A stretch of 6,358 bases of DNA from Acidobacteriota bacterium (GTDB lineage Bacteria; Acidobacteriota; Vicinamibacteria; Vicinamibacterales; UBA8438), in the NCBI GenBank assembly GCA_011523485.1, contig WTGR01000256.1, positions 1-6,358 of the forward strand, read 5' to 3'. Within the stretch, counting starts at the first letter, position 1. The number at the start of each line of letters is the position of its first letter. The notes beneath the pieces were generated by a model that was not told where the DNA came from, did not search any database, and worked only from the letters and a program-made list of their open reading frames with translations. A program made the position numbers and the translations under genes. Shown in pieces: positions 1 through 6,358 of the stretch.

Positions 1-323
1 TCTGGAGCGGCGTGCTCGTGCTGGCCGGCACCTTCGAGCAGTTGCTGCTCTACACCGGGTTCGCCGTGGTCACGTTCGCCGGCGCCGCCGTCGCCGCGCT
101 GTTCGTCCTCCGGCGCCGCGAGCCGGCGGCCCCCCGTCCGTTCCGGGCCTGGGGCTATCCGCTGGCGCCCGGCATTTTCGTCGCCGCCTGCGCCGCCATG
201 GTCGTGAACGAGATCTGGCGCGAGCCGGCCGCGGCGGGCGCCGGCGTGCTGCTCATCGCGGCAGGCCTGCCGCTGTATCTGCTGTTCCGCCGCCGCGCGG
301 CAGCCGGGGAGGATGGCGGATGA
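1..323 (+). CDS. APC-superfamily amino acid permease, C-terminal end (partial)
   Basis: This is the last 106 residues of an inner-membrane transporter; the reading frame enters the window open (first full codon at base 3) and stops with TGA at 321-323. Three hydrophobic segments can be seen, at about residues 14-36, 53-72 and 77-97 of the visible part. Between the first two is a basic, proline-rich loop containing [12 protein letters not shown]. The pattern of TFEQLLLY, then LRRREP, then [12 protein letters not shown], then a final [11 protein letters not shown] is typical of the C-terminal end of APC-family amino acid/polyamine permeases. Such proteins usually have about 12 membrane segments and 430-500 residues, so most of the gene lies upstream. 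The substrate cannot be inferred from this end. Its stop overlaps the hslV start by ATGA, so the two are probably co-translated. The internal GTG near base 12 is not a plausible start because it would begin inside a membrane segment. Confidence 0.85.
   Translation, partial: WSGVLVLAGTFEQLLLYTGFAVVTFAGAAVAALFVLRRREPAAPRPFRAWGYPLAPGIFVAACAAMVVNEIWREPAAAGAGVLLIAAGLPLYLLFRRRAAAGEDGG
306..312 (+). promoter_or_regulatory. Ribosome binding site of hslV
   Basis: GGGGAGG lies 7 nt upstream of the ATG at 320 and inside the last codons of the permease. It supports ATG 320 as the hslV start. The nearby ATG at 313 is in another frame and almost touches this site, so it is a poor start. Confidence 0.6.
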
Positions 324-865
324 CGGCGCCGCCTGCGGGATTCCGAAGCACGACGGTCCTGGCCGTCCGCCGGGAGGACAAGGCCGTGATGGCGAGCGAC
401 GGCCAGGTCACGCTCGGCACGACCGTGGTCAAGCAGACCGCGCGCAAGATCCGGCGGCTCTACCACGACCGCGTGCTGGCCGGGTTCGCCGGCTCGGCCG
501 CCGATTCCTTCGCGCTCTTCTCGCGCTTCGACGCCAAGCTGGAGCAGCACCGCGGCAACCTGGAGCGCGCGGTGGTGGAGCTGGCCAAGGACTGGCGCAC
601 CGACCGGGCCCTGCGGCGCCTCGACGCGATGCTCGTCGTGGCCGACGTCAAGGCGACGTTTCTGCTCTCGGGCACCGGCGATCTCATCGAGCCGGACGAC
701 GGGATCGTGGCGATCGGCTCCGGCGGTCCCTACGCCATGGCCGCCGCCAAGGCGCTGGCGCGGCGCACCGAGCTCGACCCGCGCACGATTGCCGACGAGG
801 CGATGCGCATCGCCGCCGACATTTGCATTTATTCGAATGCCAATGTCACCATCGAGGAACTCTAG
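320..865 (+). CDS. hslV: HslV (ClpQ), peptidase subunit of the HslVU ATP-dependent protease
   Basis: HslV is the cytoplasmic threonine peptidase that forms a double hexameric chamber and degrades proteins unfolded by HslU. The product has 181 residues, against about 175 in E. coli. The N-terminal-nucleophile signature is clear: TTVLAVRR from residue 11, then SDGQVTLG with D27, and K43 in ARKIRRLY. With T11 as mature residue 1, D27 and K43 match the conserved D17 and K33. [27 protein letters not shown] (133-139) and [15 protein letters not shown] at the end are all family hallmarks. The start at ATG 320 overlaps the permease stop and has a good ribosome site. It leaves ten residues ([10 protein letters not shown]) before the catalytic threonine, so the protein must be processed, as I recall for B. 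subtilis ClpQ, rather than only losing Met. No alternative start codon lies nearer the threonine. The stop is 2 nt before the hslU start, which is the usual operon partner. Confidence 0.97.
   Translation: MTAPPAGFRSTTVLAVRREDKAVMASDGQVTLGTTVVKQTARKIRRLYHDRVLAGFAGSAADSFALFSRFDAKLEQHRGNLERAVVELAKDWRTDRALRRLDAMLVVADVKATFLLSGTGDLIEPDDGIVAIGSGGPYAMAAAKALARRTELDPRTIADEAMRIAADICIYSNANVTIEEL
821..847 (+). other. AT-rich codon island and small inverted repeat at the hslV 3' end
   Basis: Only 9 of these 27 bases are G or C, in a region that otherwise looks about two-thirds or more GC. The stretch encodes conserved HslV residues (ICIYSNANV) but uses ATT, ATT, TAT, AAT and AAT, codons that are scarce in the neighbouring genes. 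GCATT at 825-829 pairs with AATGC at 836-840 around a 6-base loop, which includes the 8-bp palindrome ATTCGAAT. It lies just before the hslU ribosome site. An unstructured or weakly folded element helping hslU initiation is an inference. I found no acceptable -35/-10 pair here. Confidence 0.4.
854..859 (+). promoter_or_regulatory. Ribosome binding site of hslU
   Basis: GAGGAA lies within the last codons of hslV, 8 nt before the GTG at 868. It selects GTG 868 as the hslU start, over the upstream in-frame positions that would run through the hslV gene in another frame. Confidence 0.6.
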
Positions 866-867
866 TC

Positions 868-2276
<1,409 letters not shown>

Positions 2277-2280
<4 letters not shown>

Positions 2281-3680
2281 CCCGCTTCCGGACTGCAATC
2301 CAGCTTGCCGCGGTACCGGCGCTCGCGGCCCTGCTCGCGGCCTGCGGCGCTCGCGGCGCGCCGCAGCCGCCGCTGATCGTCCTGCCGGATACGATTGCCG
2401 CCCCCGAGGCGACCCGCCTGGGCGACCGCGTCTACCTGGAGTTCGATGCGCCGGACAGCGACACCGACGGCACGACACCGGGCGACATCGAGTGGATCGA
2501 GGTCTACGCGCTGACCACGCAGCCGACGGCGCTGGGGCTGCGCGAGGAGTTCTCGGAAGACTGGCTCGATGCCGCGACGCTGATCGCCGTTCTGCCGGTG
2601 CGTCCACCGGACGATGCGCCTTCCGCCGAGCCGACGGACGCTTCACCCGCACCCGCACCCGATCTCGAGCTCGCCGACGTGCTCGACGATGTCCAGAACC
2701 GCGACGCGGCTACCGGTCCGGTGGCGTTCTTCGAGGTGGTCCAGGGAGAGGCGGTGACGGTGGTCGAGCGCTTGACGCCCGAGACGCTCGTACCGGTGAC
2801 CGTGGGCGATCCGGACGAGGACGACGAGGACGACGAGGACGACGAGACGGAGAAGGTCCCGCCGATGCCGCTGGTTTCTCCGCCGGCGCCGGAGCCTCCG
2901 ATTCGCTCCTACGTCGCGTTCGCGGTGTCGTCGAGGAACCGGCCGGGCGAACCGTCCGATCTGGTCGACGTGCCGCTCGTCACGCCGCCGCTGCCCCCGG
3001 GGCCGGCAGCGGTGTCGTACGACGCCGGGCAGATCGAGATCGTCTGGGAAGAGCCTCCCACGTTCCGGTTGCCGGTACAGGCGGAGGAGGTCGAGTCGCC
3101 GATGCTCGAGTCGACCCCGGTCGTCGAGGGGCCGGAACCGTCGGCATACGTGGTGTACGACGTGGCGGCATCCGGGGATCCCGATGTCGAGCGCCCGCAA
3201 CGGCTCGCCGATCCCGATTCCGAAGCGTCCTATGCCGACGGTGGTCCGACTTTCCCGGAGACCCGCTGCTACGCGGTGCGCGTCCTCGACTACGTCGCCT
3301 CGCGGCGCCTGCAGAACGAGTCGCCGGAGGACGGACTGCAAGTGCTCGGCGACGCATCGCCGGCGACCTGCGTCGTTCTGACCGACACGTTTCCGCCCGC
3401 GGCCCCCACCGGCCTCATCGCGGTGGTCGACACGAACGGCATCAGCCTCGTCTGGGACGACAACGGCGAGGGCGACCTCGCCGGCTACGTGATCTTGCGC
3501 GGAACGCCGCCAGATGCGACACTCCAACCGCTCACGGTCGAGCCGCTCGTCGAGACGGCGTTCCAGGATACCGACGTCACGGCGGGCCGGCGCTACGTCT
3601 ACCAGGTGCTGGCGCTCGATACCGCGGTGCCGCCGAACGCGAGCCCGCCGTCGGAGCCGGTGACGGAGGTCGCCCGCTAG
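2277..3680 (+). CDS. Proline-rich, fibronectin type III-like lipoprotein, function unknown
   Basis: I recognise a lipoprotein of 467 residues but no named family. The N-terminus has arginines at 3 and 5, a hydrophobic stretch at about 8-19 and a lipobox LAAC at 20-23, so C23 should be lipidated. G24 follows, with no Asp retention signal, suggesting outer-membrane sorting. [10 protein letters not shown] after the cleavage site loosely recalls the CGxKGP motif of LptM-like lipoproteins. Three FN3-like segments can be traced: about 42-236, interrupted by a proline-rich and acidic insert; about 243-366; and about 373-467, the clearest, starting PPAAPTGL and containing [11 protein letters not shown] and [13 protein letters not shown]331 and C365 flank the end of the second segment. 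An acidic run spans 180-190. The GTG start is the only one that yields a complete signal peptide and overlaps the hslU stop (GTGA). The nearest ribosome-like site, GAGGA at 2254-2258, is 18 nt away, so translation probably depends on reinitiation after hslU. The likely role is protein-protein contact at the cell envelope. Confidence 0.85.
2814..2846 (+). repeat. 9-bp tandem repeat encoding an Asp/Glu run
   Basis: The unit GACGAGGAC occurs 3.67 times in perfect tandem, in frame with the lipoprotein, and encodes residues 180-190 as DED triplets ending in DE. Because the unit is a multiple of three, copy-number changes by replication slippage would lengthen or shorten the acidic run without a frameshift. 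The run sits in a linker-like insert within the first FN3-like segment. Confidence 0.8.
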
Positions 3681-3703
3681 AGGCTGCGCCGGCTGGCGGC
3701 CGC

Positions 3704-3710
3704 AAGGTGA
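3704..3710 (+). promoter_or_regulatory. Ribosome binding site of the FAH-family gene
   Basis: AAGGTGA lies directly before the ATG at 3714, in the 33-nt gap after the lipoprotein stop. The spacing from the AGG core is about 6 nt. It supports ATG 3714 as the start. The gap shows no terminator hairpin followed by a T run. Confidence 0.5.
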
Positions 3711-3713
3711 TTC

Positions 3714-4472
3714 ATGACACGCGTATATCGCATCGAGATCGACGGGCGGGCGCAGCTCGTGATCGAGCGCGACGGCGTCTGGCGCCGGCTCGAGGGCGAC
3801 CTGTTCGGCGAGCATCGGCCCGGCGATGCCTTCGAACCCGACGGCCTGCGGGTGCTGCCGCCGGTGACGCCGTCGAAGATCGTCGCGGTCGGCCTCAACT
3901 ACCGTGACCACGCGAAGGAGATGGGCAAGGCGTTGCCGGAAGAGCCGCTCATCTTTCTGAAGCCGCCGTCCGCCGTGATCGGGCCGGGAGCGTCGATCGT
4001 GATCCCACCGGACGCGGGCCGGGTGGACTACGAGGCGGAGGTCGGCATCGTCATCGGGCGTACGGCGCGCAACGTGCGGGCCGCCGAGGCGCGCGACTAC
4101 GTGCTCGGGCTGACGTGCGTCAACGACGTGACGGATCGGGACCTGCAGAAGCGGGACGTGCAGTACACCCGGGCGAAGGGCTTCGACACGTTCGCGCCGG
4201 TGGGCCCGGCCATTGCCGTCGGGCTGGACTGGACGGGGCTGGCCGTCGGCTCGACGGTCAACGGCGACACGCGGCAGGCGTCGAGCACGCGGGAGATGAT
4301 CTTCCCGCCGGAGCGCGTGGTGGAGTTCGTGAGCCACGTGATGACGCTGCTGCCGGGCGACGTCATCGCGACGGGGACCCCGCCCGGGGTCGGGCCCCTC
4401 GCGCCGGGGGATCGGGTGGCGATCACCGTGGAGGGCATCGGCGAGCTCGTCAACGACGTGGTGGCCGGCTGA
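3714..4472 (+). CDS. Fumarylacetoacetate hydrolase (FAH) family protein, acylpyruvase/oxaloacetate decarboxylase-like
   Basis: Members of this family cleave or decarboxylate small 2-oxo and diketo acids using a divalent metal in the cytoplasm. The product has 252 residues, normal for the short members. Residues 1-55 form an N-terminal segment resembling the DUF2437-type leader of bacterial FAH proteins. The catalytic fold begins at KIVAVGLNYRDHAKEMG. Metal ligands are E107 and E109 in DYEAEVGIVIG and D138 in CVNDVTDRD. K155 lies in YTRAKGFDTFAPVGP, and TGTPPGVG at 220-227 is the usual C-terminal signature. H66 and E69 lie on the predicted lid with the same spacing as the His-Glu dyad described for human FAHD1. 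This favours an acylpyruvase, oxaloacetate decarboxylase or related activity over true fumarylacetoacetase, which is much longer. A 2-hydroxyhepta-2,4-diene-1,7-dioate isomerase-type role is also possible. No aromatic catabolism genes are visible nearby, so the substrate is open. Confidence 0.93.
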   Translation: MTRVYRIEIDGRAQLVIERDGVWRRLEGDLFGEHRPGDAFEPDGLRVLPPVTPSKIVAVGLNYRDHAKEMGKALPEEPLIFLKPPSAVIGPGASIVIPPDAGRVDYEAEVGIVIGRTARNVRAAEARDYVLGLTCVNDVTDRDLQKRDVQYTRAKGFDTFAPVGPAIAVGLDWTGLAVGSTVNGDTRQASSTREMIFPPERVVEFVSHVMTLLPGDVIATGTPPGVGPLAPGDRVAITVEGIGELVNDVVAG

Positions 4473-4495
4473 AGCGCAGCGCCGATCCGCAGTAT

Positions 4496-4500
4496 AGGAG
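4496..4500 (+). promoter_or_regulatory. Ribosome binding site of the transaldolase gene
   Basis: AGGAG, within TATAGGAGAA, lies 7 nt before the GTG at 4508 and is the strongest ribosome site in the window. It fixes GTG 4508 as the start. The open frame continues far upstream through the FAH gene, but that part is not coding. Confidence 0.7.
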
Positions 4501-4507
4501 AACGCTC

Positions 4508-5161
4508 GTGAAGATCTTCGTGGACAGCGCGAATCCCGAGACCGTCGAGGCCCTGGTGCCGTTGCGCATCGTCGACGGCGTCACCACCAACCCGTCGCTG
4601 CTGGCGAAAGAACCGGGGGATCCGCACGCGACCCTCGCGCGCATATGCCGGGCCGTCGGCGGACCGGTGAGCGCCGAGGTGGTGGCGACCGACGCGGAGG
4701 CGATGATCGACGAGGGACGCCGGCTCGCGGCCATCGACGAGCACATCGTGGTGAAGGTGCCGTTCGGCAAGGCCGGCGTCCAGGCGTGCGCGGCGCTCTC
4801 CGGCGAGGGGATTCGCGTCAACGTGACGCTGGTCTTCTCGCCCGCGCAGGCGCTGCTGGCGGCCAAGGTCGGCGCGGCGTTCGTCAGCCCGTTCGTCGGC
4901 CGGGTGGAAGACATCGCGACCGACGGCATGGACCTGGTCGCCCGCATCGTCGAGATCTACGAGAACTACGAGTTCGAGACCGAGGTCCTCGTGGCGAGCG
5001 TGCGCGGTCCGGCGCACGTGGTCGAGGCGGCCCGCATGGGCGCGGACGTCTGCACCTGCCCCCCGAAGGTCATCGACATGCTGTTCAATCACCCGCTCAC
5101 CGACATCGGCCTGGCGAAGTTCCTGGCCGACTGGGACAAGGCGCAGGCCGTCAGGGCCTAG
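4508..5161 (+). CDS. tal: Transaldolase, small FSA/TalC-type (subfamily 3B)
   Basis: Transaldolase moves a dihydroxyacetone unit between sugar phosphates in the non-oxidative pentose phosphate pathway, in the cytoplasm. The product has 217 residues, typical of the short TalC/FSA type rather than the longer TalB type of about 310 residues. It starts [11 protein letters not shown] with D6, followed by [14 protein letters not shown]. The Schiff-base lysine is K83 in [11 protein letters not shown]107 lies in [21 protein letters not shown], and the active-site loop is [12 protein letters not shown]. Two positions separate true transaldolases from fructose-6-phosphate aldolase: E57 replaces the aldolase Gln (Q59 in E. 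coli FSA), and F129 replaces its Tyr (Y131). Both point to transaldolase. The C-terminus, with [15 protein letters not shown], is complete. The GTG start has a strong ribosome site. The gene is 35 nt after the FAH gene and 41 nt before the carboxylase, so it may share their transcript. Confidence 0.95.
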   Translation: MKIFVDSANPETVEALVPLRIVDGVTTNPSLLAKEPGDPHATLARICRAVGGPVSAEVVATDAEAMIDEGRRLAAIDEHIVVKVPFGKAGVQACAALSGEGIRVNVTLVFSPAQALLAAKVGAAFVSPFVGRVEDIATDGMDLVARIVEIYENYEFETEVLVASVRGPAHVVEAARMGADVCTCPPKVIDMLFNHPLTDIGLAKFLADWDKAQAVRA

Positions 5162-5202
5162 CGGGGCCGGCGCTGCGCTCCTCGAACCGACGGACTCACG
5201 GC

Positions 5203-6358
5203 ATGGACAGACTGGAATCGCTGGCGGACTACGAGCGTCGTGCGGAAGCGGGCGGCGGCGAGGCCCGGCAACGGCGGCAGCACGACGCGGGCAAGCTGAC
5301 CGCCCGCGAGCGGATGGACCTGTTCTTCGATCCCGGCACGTTCCGCGAGATCGACAAGCTGGTCACCCACCGCTGCCGCGACTTCGGCATGGAGACGCAG
5401 CTCGTGCCGGGCGACGGCGTGGTGGCCGGCCACGGCGCCGTCGAGGGGCGCCTCGTCTACGCGTTCGCGCAGGACTTCACGGTGTTCGGCGGGTCGCTGT
5501 CGGAAACCAACGCCGCGAAGATCGTCAAGATCATGGATCTGGCGATGAAGAACGGCGCGCCGGTGGTCGGCCTCAACGACTCGGGCGGCGCCCGGATCCA
5601 GGAGGGGGTCGCCTCGCTGGCCGGCTACGCCGACATCTTCCTGCGCAACACGCTCGCCTCCGGCGTCATCCCGCAGCTCTCGGCGATCATGGGACCGTGC
5701 GCCGGGGGAGCGGTCTATTCCCCGGCCATCACCGACTTCACGGTGATGGTCGAGGGGACCAGCTACATGTTCGTCACCGGGCCGGACGTGATTCGCACCG
5801 TCACCCACGAGGAGGTGACCAAGGACGAGCTCGGCGGGGCGATGACCCACAACGCGAAGAGCGGCGCCGCCCACTTCGCGGTCCCGACCGACAAGGACTG
5901 CCTGGCGCTGCTGCGCACGCTGCTCGGCTACCTGCCGTCCAACAACCTCGACGATCCGCCGCGCGTCGAGACGGCCGACCCGGCCGACCGCGAGGACCCG
6001 GCCCTCGACACCCTCGTGCCCGAGTCCCCGAACCAGCCCTACGACATGCTGGACCTGATTCGCGCGGTGGGCGACGACGGCGAGTTCCTGGAGGTCCACC
6101 GGCACTTCGCGCCCAACATCGTGGTCGGCTTCGCACGGTTCGGCGGACAGCCGGTGGGCGTGGTGGCGAACCAGCCGGCGCACCTCGCGGGGGCGCTCGA
6201 CATCGACGCGTCGATCAAGGGGGCCCGGTTCGTCCGCTTCTGCGATGCGTTCAACCTGCCGCTGGTGACGTTCGAGGACGTGCCGGGTTTCCTGCCGGGG
6301 ACCGTGCAGGAGTACGGCGGCATCATCAAGCACGGGGCGAAGCTGCTCTACGCGTTCG
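5203..6358 (+). CDS. Acyl-CoA carboxylase carboxyltransferase (beta) subunit, PccB/MmdA-like, 3' truncated by window
   Basis: This subunit transfers the carboxyl group from carboxybiotin to an acyl-CoA such as propionyl-CoA or acetyl-CoA, making methylmalonyl-CoA or malonyl-CoA. The first 385 residues are visible out of the usual 510-530, and no in-frame stop occurs before the window end. The start, [13 protein letters not shown], is family-like, and [22 protein letters not shown] follows. [12 protein letters not shown] (SGGAR at 127-131) and [12 protein letters not shown] (164-175) mark the N-terminal crotonase-like half and its oxyanion hole. The C-terminal half begins near residue 280 and shows [27 protein letters not shown] at about 359-385. 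The AYGGAYxVM region, whose Asp or Ile/Cys helps set chain-length specificity, lies beyond the window, so the acyl substrate cannot be decided. Methylmalonyl-CoA decarboxylase alpha subunit is an alternative of the same family. The ribosome site is weak (CGGA near 5191-5194). A biotin carboxylase and a biotin carrier gene probably follow downstream. Confidence 0.95.
   Translation, partial: MDRLESLADYERRAEAGGGEARQRRQHDAGKLTARERMDLFFDPGTFREIDKLVTHRCRDFGMETQLVPGDGVVAGHGAVEGRLVYAFAQDFTVFGGSLSETNAAKIVKIMDLAMKNGAPVVGLNDSGGARIQEGVASLAGYADIFLRNTLASGVIPQLSAIMGPCAGGAVYSPAITDFTVMVEGTSYMFVTGPDVIRTVTHEEVTKDELGGAMTHNAKSGAAHFAVPTDKDCLALLRTLLGYLPSNNLDDPPRVETADPADREDPALDTLVPESPNQPYDMLDLIRAVGDDGEFLEVHRHFAPNIVVGFARFGGQPVGVVANQPAHLAGALDIDASIKGARFVRFCDAFNLPLVTFEDVPGFLPGTVQEYGGIIKHGAKLLYAF

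Noticed and set aside
789..850. Possible internal promoter for hslU near TTGCCG or TTGCAT and TATTCG
   Set aside because: No -35/-10 pair has near 17-bp spacing; the AT-rich bases are explained at least as well by translation-related codon choice.
313..867. N-terminal extension of HslU through the hslV gene
   Set aside because: The frame is open by chance. HslU homology begins just after GTG 868, which has its own ribosome site.
3681..3713. Possible terminator in the GC-rich gap, including a GCGGCCGC palindrome
   Set aside because: No stable stem of useful length is followed by a T run; the palindrome is what GC-rich DNA gives by chance.
2643..4337. 564-codon open frame on the minus strand across the lipoprotein and FAH genes
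   Set aside because: It spans two real genes and their gap, has low-complexity composition such as an RRHRR-type run, and shows no recognisable motif.
4115..4507. N-terminal extension of the transaldolase through the FAH gene
   Set aside because: The upstream part is Arg/Gly-rich off-frame sequence, while GTG 4508 has a strong ribosome site and gives the exact family N-terminus.
5158..6333. 391-codon open frame on the minus strand across the carboxylase gene
   Set aside because: The plus strand encodes an unmistakable carboxyltransferase subunit with conserved motifs; the antisense frame is a compositional shadow.

Overview
The window is a compact, strongly GC-rich stretch of bacterial chromosome in which every recognisable gene lies on the plus strand. 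In order it holds: the 3' end of an APC-superfamily amino acid permease; hslV and hslU, which form the two-component HslVU (ClpQY) protease; a lipoprotein with fibronectin type III-like domains; a fumarylacetoacetate hydrolase (FAH) family enzyme; a small FSA/TalC-type transaldolase; and the 5' part of a biotin-dependent acyl-CoA carboxylase carboxyltransferase (beta) subunit, cut by the window end. Gaps are very small: 4-nt overlaps at permease/hslV and hslU/lipoprotein, 2 nt at hslV/hslU, and 33, 35 and 41 nt further on. There is no gene-free stretch over 300 bases. I saw no tRNA, rRNA, CRISPR array, insertion sequence, convincing terminator or promoter.

The organism looks like a high-GC Gram-negative bacterium. 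The lipoprotein has a type II signal peptide with no inner-membrane retention signal, and the C- or G-ending codon bias is pervasive. An hslVU pair followed by a proline-rich, FN3-like lipoprotein reminds me of Acidobacteriota (Vicinamibacteria-like). That is inference from gene style and recall, not a search result.

Functionally there are two blocks. The first is protein quality control: HslV has its Thr/Asp/Lys catalytic set, HslU has Walker A/B, the GYVG pore loop and the SRYIL tail that docks into HslV, and a surface lipoprotein follows whose start codon overlaps the hslU stop. The second is carbon metabolism: an FAH-family C-C hydrolase or decarboxylase acting on small oxo-acids, a transaldolase of the pentose phosphate pathway, and an acyl-CoA carboxylase subunit. 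The spacing allows one long transcript, but the functions do not form one obvious pathway.

I found no clear evidence of a new defence system, mobile element or other undescribed system. The points most worth a second look are the translational coupling of the uncharacterised lipoprotein to hslU, its 9-bp tandem-repeat acidic tract, the HslV propeptide, and an AT-rich codon island just before hslU.
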